Program-made: the position numbers and the translations under genes
Assembly (NCBI RefSeq): GCF_003046625.1
Contig: NZ_QAAD01000028.1
Span: 1-45,892 of the forward strand
Source of the DNA: Mangrovibacterium marinum
GTDB taxonomy: Bacteria > Bacteroidota > Bacteroidia > Bacteroidales > Prolixibacteraceae
Length of the DNA: 45,892 bases
Direction of reading: 5' to 3'
In this document: piece by piece, positions 10,052 to 21,842 of the stretch
How the letters are laid out: every line of letters starts with the position of its first letter
Position numbering within the stretch: position 1 is the first letter of the stretch
The notes under the pieces: generated by a model
Told to the model about the DNA's origin: nothing
The model's database searches: none
Seen by the model: the letters and a program-made list of their open reading frames with translations, nothing else

Positions 10052-10092
10052 ACGAATTTCAAGTTTAATTCATTCACAAAGAATATAATACA

Positions 10093-11775
10093 ATGAAATA
10101 CAATCTATCCTATATAGCAATAATGTTGGTGACCTCTGTCCTGTTCTTTGCCGGTTGCACGGATCAGTACATGGAAAATATGAACACCGACCCCTCGAAG
10201 GCTTCCTCTGTTGACCCCAATGCCCAGCTCACTACGGCACAGCTGCAAACGTATGGCGACCTGGGAATGGTTGAGATTTACCGAAACTATCTCTACGCGT
10301 TCAATCAACAGCTCATGGGATGTTGGAATACTACAAATTATGGCGGACGTCACACGCAAGACAATAGCGAGATGAGCCGCATCTGGACGTCGTTTTATCC
10401 AATGGCCATCAAGAACATCACGGACGCTGAATACCATACCGCCAACGACAGCCTAAAGGTGAATATTAATTCAGCCTTGCGTATATACAGAGTCTATCTC
10501 ATGTCTGTTATCACAGACATTTATGGTGATGTACCTTACAGCGAAGCTGGCAAGGGTTTTCTCGAAGGAAAGTTCAATCCCCGTTATGACACGCAGGAAG
10601 AAATATACAATGATTTCTTCCTGGAGTTGAATAGCGCTGTTGAAAACCTTGACGCCGCCAAAGACAGAATTACGGGCGACGTTATTTACAACGGAGACAT
10701 TGCAAAATGGAAGAAACTGGGCAATTCACTTCGCCTGCGCTTTGCCATGCGAATCTCCAATGTAGCACCGGAGAAGGCTCAGGAAGAATTTGAAAAAGCG
10801 CTTCAAGCCGATGGCGGCATCCTGGAGAATGCCGGCGACGACGCACTTATCAAATACATGGATATTTCGTTCAGCTTTGGGCAGGAAGCCTATTCAGATT
10901 ATCGGGGTAATGCTTTGTCGCAGTTGCTCTTCGGTAACGACCCGGCCAATAATCCCAGCTATCTTTGTTCTACCTTATACAATCAACTTTACAACACCGG
11001 CGACCCCCGTACTTTCAGAATCGCCCGCTTCTATTACGACGGGCTTATGAGTGCCACAAGTCCGGCCAACCGTGTTGACTTAACTGACGAGATAATCGCC
11101 AAAGGCGTCCAAACGAATCCCCGTGATCCGGGAGCTTTCTCCTGGGAACCATGGCCTTCCGGCTACGACAGCGATATATTGAAAGAGCTGGCCAAAACCA
11201 ATCCTTCAGTCAATTCGAGTGTAGCCCGCGAGACCGAGCCAAAACTGGCTAATAATTTCCTCAAAGGCAGTAGTCCGGGGGTTGTGATAACTTCAGCTGA
11301 AGTGAAATTTCTGTTTGCAGAAGCCAAATTAAAAGGATGGAATGTTGGGGCTAGCTCTGTTAATGACCTGTATATCCAAGGCGTAAGAGCATCTATGGAT
11401 TTTCTGACCGATAATTATAATTGTGAGGCTATATCCGACGATGAATTCAATGCATTCATCCCGAATATAAGTATAGGCTACACCGACGAGCAGAGAAAGA
11501 AAGCGATTAACACCCAAGCGTGGATTCTTCATCTCACCAACCCGGCCGAATGCTGGGCCAACGTGCGCCGCTCAGGTTATCCCGCACTTAAATCTCCTGC
11601 TGATTACGGCTTCGGCCAGTTCCTCACCGGAGGTTCAGAAATTCCGGTACGCCTCAGCTACCCGGTACTTGAATCGTCATACAACAAAGCAAGTTATGAT
11701 GAGGCATTGGCCCGGATGGGTGGCAATAACAGCTGGAACACACCTGTATGGTGGAATAAAACAATTACGGAATAA
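10093..11775 (+). CDS. SusD-like outer-membrane glycan-binding lipoprotein (SusD/RagB family)
   Basis: A 560-residue SusD homologue that caps the SusC barrel and captures oligosaccharides. The signal peptide ends in the lipobox FFAGC (Cys22). The N-terminal part (QYMENMNTDPSKA) and the TPR-like helical region with NYLYAFNQQLMGCWNTTNYG match the SusD-like family usually seen as PF12771 rather than the classic SusD Pfam pair; this sub-assignment is from memory of the motif. It starts 41 bases after SusC and ends 25 bases before the next lipoprotein gene. Confidence 0.93.
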   Translation: MKYNLSYIAIMLVTSVLFFAGCTDQYMENMNTDPSKASSVDPNAQLTTAQLQTYGDLGMVEIYRNYLYAFNQQLMGCWNTTNYGGRHTQDNSEMSRIWTSFYPMAIKNITDAEYHTANDSLKVNINSALRIYRVYLMSVITDIYGDVPYSEAGKGFLEGKFNPRYDTQEEIYNDFFLELNSAVENLDAAKDRITGDVIYNGDIAKWKKLGNSLRLRFAMRISNVAPEKAQEEFEKALQADGGILENAGDDALIKYMDISFSFGQEAYSDYRGNALSQLLFGNDPANNPSYLCSTLYNQLYNTGDPRTFRIARFYYDGLMSATSPANRVDLTDEIIAKGVQTNPRDPGAFSWEPWPSGYDSDILKELAKTNPSVNSSVARETEPKLANNFLKGSSPGVVITSAEVKFLFAEAKLKGWNVGASSVNDLYIQGVRASMDFLTDNYNCEAISDDEFNAFIPNISIGYTDEQRKKAINTQAWILHLTNPAECWANVRRSGYPALKSPADYGFGQFLTGGSEIPVRLSYPVLESSYNKASYDEALARMGGNNSWNTPVWWNKTITE

Positions 11776-11800
11776 CGATAAAGATGTAAATAGAAGAAAT

Positions 11801-13057
11801 ATGAAAACAATATATTTTATACTGGTTGCGGTACTTGCGATGAGTTTTACATTCACAGCATGCAACGACGAAGATCCGTTCTCAACAGCTACCGCCAGTG
11901 ACGACCCCCGGATACTCGACCCCATTTTCCCGGACCGCGTAAACGGCGAACTGCCTGTTGTCGCCAATATTAGCCGGGACGCCAACCTCACAATGGAACT
12001 GACAGTCACTCCGGCCGACTATACCGCCATTTCATGGCAGATCGACGGAGTTGAAGTACAAACCGGAACCTCACTCGATATCAACCTCAAAGCAGGTACA
12101 TACAATTTTAAGGTAATCGTTTCAACCGAAGCCGGTAAATCGACCTATCGCGAGGGTATTGTACAGGTAAATCCCTTAGCGGAAGACCCTTGGGCGACAG
12201 AAGTAGGCTTTGAGCGTATTATCGCGCCGGGTATAAGCGCCCGTCTTTATGGCAACAATCTCGACAACGTAACGAGTATTATTATTGATGGAATAAGCAT
12301 CACCAATATCGTTTACGTCGCTTCAGAAGACAATTCCTACATCGAATATGAAGTGCCCGCCGACCTGGCCGAAGGTGAGCATCGCGTGATACTGGTAGAC
12401 AATGAAAACAACGAGTATGGCGGCAACACCGTCAAAGTAACCTACACGGCGCTTATCACTTCAGGGGCCGATCGAACCAACTCGAATCGAGAATGGGTGA
12501 TGACCGGTATCAATCTCGACCAGATTGCTTCACTGACCTTTGCCGGACAGACTATCACGGAGTTCATCCGGCAGTCGGGCACAGAAATCGCCATTACCTG
12601 TCCGCAATTGGATGACGGGGATTACCAACTGACAGGTGTTACCCAAGGCGGTGCAGACTTACAATTCTATCTTGATAAGAAAGTGGTTACCGAACAGACA
12701 GTCACTGTTTCGTCAACAACTGTACTTTGGCAAGGACACCATTACGTGTCGTGGGATCTTCCCGACAGTAGTCCGAACAAAACCTTCAACCTGATTGGCA
12801 GTGATGTGTTTGCCTCGTTAAAAGCCGGTGCTGTCCTGAGTATTCACTATTCAGTAGCCGCTGAAGCAGCATATCATCAGTTACGCACCACGACCGGCTG
12901 GTGGAATGACCTGCCCGACACTTCTGTAATCGAGTTCTCAACAGACGGAGTGAAGGAAGTACCGTTAACACAAGAGGTTCTGGATAAAATTCAGGCTGAA
13001 AGCGGATTTCTATGCGTAGGGCACGGCTATTATGTCGATCTGGTAACCGTACAGTAA
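11801..13057 (+). CDS. Surface glycan-binding lipoprotein with Ig-like/IPT domains (SusE position)
   Basis: Start at 11801 is chosen because it gives a clean lipoprotein signal (MKTIYFILVAVLAMSFTFTA, then Cys21) followed at once by the acidic stretch NDEDP typical of surface-exposed lipoproteins; a longer frame opening upstream would overlap SusD. The 418-residue product has an N-terminal Ig-like domain (about 50-125), one or two IPT/TIG-like domains (about 130-310, with ISARLYGNNLDNVTSIIIDG) and a C-terminal beta domain (about 315-418). Proteins in this place after SusD bind the target polysaccharide at the cell surface and have no catalytic activity. Aromatic residues such as those in TTGWWNDLPD in the last domain are candidate sugar contacts. 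The sugar it binds is inferred from the neighbouring GH16 and GH3. Confidence 0.82.
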   Translation: MKTIYFILVAVLAMSFTFTACNDEDPFSTATASDDPRILDPIFPDRVNGELPVVANISRDANLTMELTVTPADYTAISWQIDGVEVQTGTSLDINLKAGTYNFKVIVSTEAGKSTYREGIVQVNPLAEDPWATEVGFERIIAPGISARLYGNNLDNVTSIIIDGISITNIVYVASEDNSYIEYEVPADLAEGEHRVILVDNENNEYGGNTVKVTYTALITSGADRTNSNREWVMTGINLDQIASLTFAGQTITEFIRQSGTEIAITCPQLDDGDYQLTGVTQGGADLQFYLDKKVVTEQTVTVSSTTVLWQGHHYVSWDLPDSSPNKTFNLIGSDVFASLKAGAVLSIHYSVAAEAAYHQLRTTTGWWNDLPDTSVIEFSTDGVKEVPLTQEVLDKIQAESGFLCVGHGYYVDLVTVQ

Positions 13058-13085
13058 TATGAACTAAAAAATTAATCATTGGATT

Positions 13086-15413
13086 ATGACACTGAAAAAA
13101 GTATTACTAATTTTTTCATCAACTATTATGGTTGCCTGCACTACGCAGGTAACCCCTCCTTCAGCAGTGGCTGAAGATCCTAAGATAGAGCAGCAGGTGA
13201 GTGACATCATTAAAAAAATGACTCTTGATGAAAAAATAGGTCAAATGACCGAACTTAGCATTGACGTATTAGGTGAATTCGTTAATGATGAATTCAAACT
13301 TGATGATGCCAAACTTCACAAGGCCATTGCTGAATTCAAAGTTGGTTCTCTTTTAAATGCCCCCGGTCCTGTTGCACAAAGTCGTGAGAAATGGCAAGAG
13401 ATTATCGGTAAAATACAGGATGTATCGATGAAAGAAATCGGTATTCCCTGTATCTATGGATTAGATCAGAATCATGGCACCACCTACACATTGGGGGGTA
13501 CTTTATTCCCGCAAAATATTAATATTGGGGCTTCGTTCAATACCGAATTGGCATACAAATCGGCCCAGGTTACTGCTTATGAAACCCGTGCAGCCAACTG
13601 TCCGTGGACTTATTCCCCGACTGTGGACATGGCACGTGACCCGAGATGGCCACGTGTTTGGGAAAATTACGGCGAAGATTGTCTGGTTAACTCAATCATG
13701 GGGAGTACTGCCGTTCGAGGCTTCCAGGGCAACGATCCGAATCATATCCCCGCGGATCGTATCGCGACTTCAGTAAAACATTATATGGGGTACAGCATGT
13801 CGCGTACTGGTAAAGATCGAACGCCAGCTTACATATCCGATGCCGACCTGCGTGAAAAATGTTTTGCACCTTTTAAAGCATGTGTTGAAGCCGGGGCATT
13901 AACCATCATGGTCAATAGCGGATCTATTAACGGAGTGCCGGTTCATGCCAACTATGACTTGCTGACCAAATGGTTGAAAGAAGACTTAAAATGGGACGGA
14001 ATGCTGTTAACTGATTGGGCAGATATTGACAATCTTTACACACGGGAACACATCGCTGCCAATAAGAAAGAGGCTATCCAAATAGCTATTAATGCAGGGA
14101 TCGACATGGCGATGGAGCCTTACGATCTTCATTTCTGTACACTGCTCAAAGAACTGGTGGAAGAAAATAAGGTACCCATGAGCCGCATTGATGATGCTGT
14201 ACGCCGGATTCTCAGATTAAAACTCCGCTTGGATCTCTTCAATTGCCCTAATACTATGACTGAAGATTATCCGCTTTTTGGTAGTAATGAACACAAGCAA
14301 TTAGCACGCCATGCTGCTGAAGAGTCGATGATTCTGCTTAAAAATGAGAATAACATATTACCCCTAACAAAAGGCAAAAAACTCCTTGTCACTGGCCCAA
14401 ATGCCAATTCGATGCGCTGTCTGAACGGTGGATGGAGCTATTCATGGCAAGGACATCTTACCGATAGGTTTGCCGGTGAGTATAATACCATCTACGAGGC
14501 GATATGCAACAAATTTGGTGCGGACAATGTACGCTTGGAACAAGGAGTAACCTATAAACCGGAAGGTAGTTATACGGAAGAAAATGAGCCGGAGATTGAT
14601 AAAGCTGTTGCCGCAGCACGCAATGTAGATATCATCATTGCTTGTATTGGTGAAAACTCTTATTGCGAAACGCCCGGTAACCTCAACGATCTCGCCATTT
14701 CTCCAAATCAACGTAAACTTATAAAAGCCTTGGCCACTACAGGAAAACCAATTGTGCTAATACTCAATGAAGGTAGGCCTCGTATTATCAACGATATCGA
14801 GCCGCTGGCAAGTGGAATCATAAACATTTTGTTGCCAGGTAATTTTGGTGGCGATGCGTTGGCCAATATTTTGGACGGCAGTGTCAATCCGAGTGCCAAA
14901 ATGCCATACACATACCCGCGCAATCAAGCCGAACTTACCACCTATGATTACAGGGTAAGCGAAGAAATAGACAAAATGGAGGGAGCGTATGACTATGATG
15001 CAGTTATCTCTGTGCAATGGCCTTTTGGCTACGGACTTAGCTACACAACATTCGAATACAGTAATTTCAAAACTAATATGGACTCATTTACAGCTGAGGA
15101 CGAATTACATTTTTCTGTGGATATAACCAATAGCGGTACGAAATCAGGAAAAGAAGCAGTTATGCTTTTCAGTCGTGATCTAGTGGCATCGCTTACACCG
15201 GAGAGCCGTAGATTAAGAGCATTTAAAAAAGTAGAACTGCAGCCTGGCGAAACCCAAACTGTTACCTTGTCCATTAAAGTCAGTGATTTAGCATTTGTTG
15301 GTGCAGATGGTAATTGGACACTGGAACAAGGAGGTTTTCGTATGCAATGCGGTAATCAAACGTTGAATATTGAATGTAGCAAAACATACAAATGGAACAC
15401 CCCAAACAAATAA
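13086..15413 (+). CDS. GH3 beta-glucosidase, lipoprotein
   Basis: A 775-residue family 3 glycoside hydrolase that should release glucose from the non-reducing ends of beta-glucan oligosaccharides. The signal peptide carries a lipobox (VAC, Cys18) followed by TTQ rather than acids, which fits a periplasm-facing anchor. Domain one has the substrate-contacting SVKHYMGYS and the nucleophile Asp310 in MLLTDWADI. The alpha/beta sandwich domain (about 410-640) and a C-terminal fibronectin-like domain (about 680-770, after [10 protein letters not shown]) are complete. It lies 28 bases after the binding protein gene and completes the glucan operon. Its sequence is visibly more AT-rich than the SusC gene (a sample near 14.0 kb is about 37% GC against about 52% near 8.1 kb), hinting at separate origin. 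Confidence 0.92.
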   Translation: MTLKKVLLIFSSTIMVACTTQVTPPSAVAEDPKIEQQVSDIIKKMTLDEKIGQMTELSIDVLGEFVNDEFKLDDAKLHKAIAEFKVGSLLNAPGPVAQSREKWQEIIGKIQDVSMKEIGIPCIYGLDQNHGTTYTLGGTLFPQNINIGASFNTELAYKSAQVTAYETRAANCPWTYSPTVDMARDPRWPRVWENYGEDCLVNSIMGSTAVRGFQGNDPNHIPADRIATSVKHYMGYSMSRTGKDRTPAYISDADLREKCFAPFKACVEAGALTIMVNSGSINGVPVHANYDLLTKWLKEDLKWDGMLLTDWADIDNLYTREHIAANKKEAIQIAINAGIDMAMEPYDLHFCTLLKELVEENKVPMSRIDDAVRRILRLKLRLDLFNCPNTMTEDYPLFGSNEHKQLARHAAEESMILLKNENNILPLTKGKKLLVTGPNANSMRCLNGGWSYSWQGHLTDRFAGEYNTIYEAICNKFGADNVRLEQGVTYKPEGSYTEENEPEIDKAVAAARNVDIIIACIGENSYCETPGNLNDLAISPNQRKLIKALATTGKPIVLILNEGRPRIINDIEPLASGIINILLPGNFGGDALANILDGSVNPSAKMPYTYPRNQAELTTYDYRVSEEIDKMEGAYDYDAVISVQWPFGYGLSYTTFEYSNFKTNMDSFTAEDELHFSVDITNSGTKSGKEAVMLFSRDLVASLTPESRRLRAFKKVELQPGETQTVTLSIKVSDLAFVGADGNWTLEQGGFRMQCGNQTLNIECSKTYKWNTPNK

Positions 15414-17178
<1,765 letters not shown>

Positions 17179-17188
17179 CCGGAGGTGG

Positions 17189-19201
17189 ATGATGACTGAT
17201 GCAACCGAGACCAAGCAAATAATTTGTGAGCAAGGCAAGTTTTTTGGGAGACTTATAGTGCGACGGAAACTTCGTAATATTCTGCTGTTTCTGTTTTTTT
17301 TTACGTGTACTTCCGGTTTCTTTTCGGTAGCGGCCCGACCGGTGAGAGTTTCTTCTCCGAACAACTGCATTCAGGTTGAGTTGCACGAGCAGGAAGAATT
17401 AGGGGGATGGATTCTCCGGGTTAATTACATGGACAGTGGTCGCACAGTCCTTGTCATTCCGAAGATTACGCTGGGGCTTTCGCGCAGCGATCAGGATTTT
17501 TCGAGTGAATTGAAATTTCTGAAAGTTGGAAAGTCAAGATTGGTGAACGAACGATATATCGCTATTCACGGCAAGCGCAGTCAGTGTAGCAATCAAGCCA
17601 ACGAAGTGGTGGTGTCGTTCGAAAATCCTTCAAAAGCGAAAATGAACCTCATAGTCAGGGCGTACAACGATGGCATAACTTTTCGCTATGAGTTTCCTGA
17701 AAAAGAAGGAACTTTTGTAGTGAAAGATGAATTCACTGCTTATGCTATTCCCGACAGCACTGTGCGCTGGCTCACCAAATTCAACCCGGCCAACGAAGGG
17801 CTTTACAGTGCCCAAACAAACGGCAATGAGCAGAATGACTGGGGGTACCCGGCGCTTTTCAATACGCCCGATAAAGCTTGTTGGTACCTGATTCATGAAG
17901 CCGATTTGGATCGCAGCTATTGCGGAACCAAACTCACCAACTTCGGTGAAAAGACCAAATACAAACTCACTTTCCCCGACAAATGGAACGGCCGCGAAAA
18001 AGGCGAAACACAGCCAACCATCATGCTTCCATGGAAATCGCCTTGGCGTGTCATCATTGTGGGAACATTGGCCGACATTGTTGAATCGACGTTGGTCGAC
18101 GATGTTTCGGCACCTTCAACCGTAGCTAAAACCGATTGGGTTCAACCCGGAAAAGCGTCTTGGAACTATTGGTCCGACAACCACGGAACCCGCAGCTACA
18201 AAACTGTTTGCGCCTTTGCCGATTTGGCCGCGTCGATGGGCTGGCCCTACACTTTGCTCGATTGGGAATGGGATGCGATGACCGATGGCGGCAATCTCGA
18301 AGATGCACTGAAATACATTCATTCCGTTGGAGTGAAACCGCTGATCTGGTACAACTCGGGCGGCGAACACACTTGGGTGAATGCCACGCCCAAGGATCGC
18401 ATGTTGACCCACGAAAACCGAATGGAAGAATTTGCCAAATTGAAGAAATTGGGAATCTATGGAGTGAAAGTCGACTTTTTCGAAAGCGAAAAACAGGACA
18501 TGATTAACTACTACATCGATATTTTGGAGGATGCCGCCAAATTTGAAATCATGGTTTACTTCCACGGCTGTTTGGTTCCTCGTGGTTGGGCGCGTACCTA
18601 TCCGCATCTGATGACGTACGAAGGTGTACGTGGTGCCGAGTGGTACAACAATGGTTCTGAGTTTACAAGCACCGCGCCCGAGCATAACGCCATCTTGCCA
18701 TTTACCCGTAACGTGGTGGGCTCCATGGATTATACGCCTGTGACTTTCACTAACTCGCAGTACCCACACATCACATCGTATGGGCATGAGTTGGCCTTGA
18801 GTGTGCTGTTTGAGTCAGGAATACAACATTGGGCTGACCGTCCCGAGGGGTATTACAATCTGCCTGATGCCGCTAAAAATTTCCTGCGTGAAGTTCCCAA
18901 TGCCTGGGACGACACCAAATTTTTGGATGGGTTGCCGGGAAAAGACGTTATTTTGGCCCGCCGCAAAGGAGCCATTTGGTATGTGGGAGGCATCAATTCT
19001 GAAATACGCAGGGATAAAAACAAGGCGTTGAAATTCAATTTTCTACCCAAAGGGGGAAAATACCGGCTTACGTTGATTGCCGATGGAGAATACGATACAG
19101 AGTTTTCGACACGCTACTTGGTTGTCGACAACAATTCTGAAATAGTAGTGAAAATGCTCCGTAGGGGAGGATTTGCAGCTAGTTTAAAACCGATTAACTA
19201 A
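17189..19201 (+). CDS. GH97 glycosidase, retaining-type active site
   Basis: About 670 residues, secreted. The frame stays open upstream to a TTG inside the previous gene, but ATG at 17189 or 17192 follows a GGAGG at 17181-17185. A GTG at 17258 would give an even cleaner signal peptide (VRRKLRNILLFLFFFTCTSG), so the start is unsettled. Family 97 hallmarks are the N-terminal beta-sandwich and a TIM barrel with GVKVDFFESEKQD, FHGCLVPRGWARTYPHLMTY and NAWDDTKFLDG. Asp429 in KVDFF (numbered from 17189) sits where retaining GH97 enzymes have their nucleophile, and Glu478 in TYEGVRG is the likely acid/base. Retaining GH97 members include alpha-galactosidases and beta-L-arabinopyranosidases; inverting SusB-type alpha-glucosidases lack this Asp. 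Gaps of about 10 bases on both sides place it in the operon. Confidence 0.9.
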   Translation: MMTDATETKQIICEQGKFFGRLIVRRKLRNILLFLFFFTCTSGFFSVAARPVRVSSPNNCIQVELHEQEELGGWILRVNYMDSGRTVLVIPKITLGLSRSDQDFSSELKFLKVGKSRLVNERYIAIHGKRSQCSNQANEVVVSFENPSKAKMNLIVRAYNDGITFRYEFPEKEGTFVVKDEFTAYAIPDSTVRWLTKFNPANEGLYSAQTNGNEQNDWGYPALFNTPDKACWYLIHEADLDRSYCGTKLTNFGEKTKYKLTFPDKWNGREKGETQPTIMLPWKSPWRVIIVGTLADIVESTLVDDVSAPSTVAKTDWVQPGKASWNYWSDNHGTRSYKTVCAFADLAASMGWPYTLLDWEWDAMTDGGNLEDALKYIHSVGVKPLIWYNSGGEHTWVNATPKDRMLTHENRMEEFAKLKKLGIYGVKVDFFESEKQDMINYYIDILEDAAKFEIMVYFHGCLVPRGWARTYPHLMTYEGVRGAEWYNNGSEFTSTAPEHNAILPFTRNVVGSMDYTPVTFTNSQYPHITSYGHELALSVLFESGIQHWADRPEGYYNLPDAAKNFLREVPNAWDDTKFLDGLPGKDVILARRKGAIWYVGGINSEIRRDKNKALKFNFLPKGGKYRLTLIADGEYDTEFSTRYLVVDNNSEIVVKMLRRGGFAASLKPIN

Positions 19202-19211
19202 CTTTTACTGA

Positions 19212-21836
19212 ATGTTTATGAATATAGTTAAATATTGGAATTATAGAAGTGCTTTGCTTATGGCACTGTTTCTATGTTTTATGGGCACTTTGCGCGCCCA
19301 GCAATACCCCTATCAAAACCCCGACCTGAGTTCGGAGGAGCGGTCAAAAGATTTAATATCGAGACTGACCATTGAAGAAAAGGCCACCCTGATGTGCGAC
19401 CAATCGGACGCAATATCACGTTTGGGAATTAAAAAATTTAATTGGTGGAGCGAAGCACTTCACGGATATGCCAATAATAACAACGTAACCGTTTTCCCCG
19501 AGCCAATCGGCATGGCGGCCTCGTTTGACGATGCACTATTATACCAAATTTACAATGCCGTTTCGGATGAAGCCCGTGCCAAATACAACCAATGGATACA
19601 ATCGGGCAACGAGAACAAGCGTTTTTTGAGCCTTTCGGTTTGGACGCCGAATGTGAATATTTTCCGTGATCCGCGCTGGGGACGCGGTCAGGAAACCTAT
19701 GGCGAAGACCCCTACCTGACTTCCCGCATGGGTATTCAGGTGGTAAAAGGCTTGCAGGGACCCGAAGATGCCAAATACCGCAAGTTGCTGGCCTGCGCCA
19801 AACACTACGCCGTGCATTCGGGGCCGGAGTGGAGCCGCCACGAGCTGAACCTGAACAATGTTGACCCGCGCGAGCTGAACGAAACTTACCTCCCTGCTTT
19901 TAAAGCGTTGGTGCAGGATGCCGATGTACGGCAGGTGATGTGCGCCTACCAGCGTTTGGACGACGAGCCTTGCTGCGGTAACACCCGTTTGCTGCAACGC
20001 ATCCTTCGCGACGATTGGGGCTACAAATATATGGTGGTGTCTGATTGTGGCGCCATTACCGATTTTTTTACCAGTCACAAAGTTTCGTCCGATGCTGTCC
20101 ATGCGGCTTCCAAGGCTGTTCTGGCTGGTACCGATGTGGAATGTGTCTGGCAAAACTACCCCTTCATGCAGCTTCCTGAAGCTGTTGAGCGTGGTTTGAT
20201 AAAAGAAGAGGATATCGACAAAAGTGTGATGCGCTTACTTGTCGGCCGTTTCGATTTGGGCGACTTCGACCCTGATTCCATTGTTCCATGGGCACAAATT
20301 CCGGCATCGGTTTTAAATAATAAGGAACATCAGCAACTGGCACTCAATATGGCCCGTGAAACGATGACACTTCTTCAAAATAAAAATAACGTATTACCCT
20401 TGTCCAAAAATGAAAAGCGGATTGCCATAATTGGACCTAATGCCAACGATAAGCCAATGTTGTGGGGAAACTACAACGGAACGCCGGTCCGTACCATTTC
20501 CATTCTGGACGGCATTAAAACGAAAATTTCGGAAAAGAAAATCGTTTATGATAAAGGTTGCGATTTGGTCGAAGATAAAGTGACAGACAGTTATTTTGGA
20601 CAGTTTTCATTTGATGGCAAAGCAGGGGTGAAAGCCTCCTTTTGGAACACCCCCGACTGGGAAGGCGATATTGTTGCCACACAGCAAATTACCGACCCGA
20701 TAAAAATGACCACAGCCGGTCAGCACGAATTTGCATCGGGCGTTAAGCTTGAAGGTTTTTCTGCGCTTTACGAAACTGAATTTGTGCCTAAAGTGACCGA
20801 AGAAATTGTGTTTAAAGGCGGTGCCACAGGCTATTTCGAACTGGTGGTAAATGGGGACACGCTTGCTAAATACAACAACTGGAGAACACTTCCTGCGAGA
20901 ATTCCTTGCCAGGTTGAAGCCGGAAAGAACTATAAAATTCAAATCCGCTACGCCCAGAAAAATGATTGGCAGGCGAATATTGAATTCGACTTTGGAAAGG
21001 AAGTAGACGTTGACTATACCAATCTAATCAGCAAACTGAAAGGTACAGATGTGGTGGTGTTTGTTGGCGGGCTTTCCGGTAAGCTCGAAGGCGAGGAAAT
21101 GCCGGTCAATTACCCCGGCTTTAAAGGGGGCGACCGTACCAATATCGAGTTGCCGTCGGTTCAGCGTAACTGCTTAAAAGCACTGAAAGAAGCCGGTAAA
21201 ACCGTCATTTTTGTGAATTGTTCGGGTTCGGCCATTGCTCTGTCTCCCGAAACCCAAAGCTGCGATGCTATTCTGCAAGCGTGGTATGGCGGCGAGTCGG
21301 GCGGACAAGCTGTTGCCGATGTGTTATTTGGCGACTATAATCCGGCCGGGAAACTGCCCGTCACCTTTTATAAGAACTCGGATAAGCTGGGCGATTTCGA
21401 AGATTATTCCATGAAAGGCCGCACCTACCGTTACACGACCGATTATTTGTTTCCTTTTGGTTTTGGACTGAGTTACACCACATTTAAGATTGGTGATGCA
21501 ACTTTGAGTAAAACAACTATCGGAACGGACAATTCAGTTCAACTAACGGTACCTGTTACCAATTCAGGCCAACGCGACGGGATTGAAATCGTGCAGGTTT
21601 ACGTTCGGAAGGTGAATGACCTGGAAGGTCCTTTGAAAACCTTAAAAGGTTTTAAACGGGTTGAAGTAGGGAAAGGAAAAACCGTGAAAGCGGTGATTGA
21701 CCTGCCTTCATCTTCCTTTGAATTTTACGACTGGAACAGCAGAGAGATGGCTGTTACCTCCGGCGAATACGAAATTCTGTACGGAACCAGTTCTGATGTA
21801 AATGATTTGAAAACCATGAAACTCACAATTCAATAA
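19212..21836 (+). CDS. GH3 beta-xylosidase-type glycosidase with PA14 insertion
   Basis: An 874-residue secreted GH3 enzyme (signal peptide ending LRAQ; ATG at 19212 or 19218). The N-terminal barrel shows WWSEALHGYAN, FRDPRWGRGQETYGEDPYLT, CAKHYAVHSGPEW and the nucleophile Asp278 in MVVSDCGAITDFF. This SDCGAI form and the HGYAN element are typical of GH3 beta-xylosidases and related enzymes rather than of the beta-glucosidase at 13086. A PA14 domain is inserted into the second domain (about 461-593), and a fibronectin-like domain ends the protein. Predicted role: removing xylose from the non-reducing end of xylo-oligosaccharides. Activity on glucose or arabinose cannot be ruled out. Confidence 0.9.
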   Translation: MFMNIVKYWNYRSALLMALFLCFMGTLRAQQYPYQNPDLSSEERSKDLISRLTIEEKATLMCDQSDAISRLGIKKFNWWSEALHGYANNNNVTVFPEPIGMAASFDDALLYQIYNAVSDEARAKYNQWIQSGNENKRFLSLSVWTPNVNIFRDPRWGRGQETYGEDPYLTSRMGIQVVKGLQGPEDAKYRKLLACAKHYAVHSGPEWSRHELNLNNVDPRELNETYLPAFKALVQDADVRQVMCAYQRLDDEPCCGNTRLLQRILRDDWGYKYMVVSDCGAITDFFTSHKVSSDAVHAASKAVLAGTDVECVWQNYPFMQLPEAVERGLIKEEDIDKSVMRLLVGRFDLGDFDPDSIVPWAQIPASVLNNKEHQQLALNMARETMTLLQNKNNVLPLSKNEKRIAIIGPNANDKPMLWGNYNGTPVRTISILDGIKTKISEKKIVYDKGCDLVEDKVTDSYFGQFSFDGKAGVKASFWNTPDWEGDIVATQQITDPIKMTTAGQHEFASGVKLEGFSALYETEFVPKVTEEIVFKGGATGYFELVVNGDTLAKYNNWRTLPARIPCQVEAGKNYKIQIRYAQKNDWQANIEFDFGKEVDVDYTNLISKLKGTDVVVFVGGLSGKLEGEEMPVNYPGFKGGDRTNIELPSVQRNCLKALKEAGKTVIFVNCSGSAIALSPETQSCDAILQAWYGGESGGQAVADVLFGDYNPAGKLPVTFYKNSDKLGDFEDYSMKGRTYRYTTDYLFPFGFGLSYTTFKIGDATLSKTTIGTDNSVQLTVPVTNSGQRDGIEIVQVYVRKVNDLEGPLKTLKGFKRVEVGKGKTVKAVIDLPSSSFEFYDWNSREMAVTSGEYEILYGTSSDVNDLKTMKLTIQ

Positions 21837-21842
21837 ACAGAC

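Noticed and set aside
11669-11800. Upstream extension of the surface-binding lipoprotein gene overlapping SusD
   Set aside because: The internal ATG at 11801 starts a perfect lipoprotein signal; the extension would bury it.
18116-18787. A 223-residue minus-strand open frame inside the GH97 gene
   Set aside because: The GH97 motifs on the plus strand are unambiguous; the opposite frame shows no recognisable domain.
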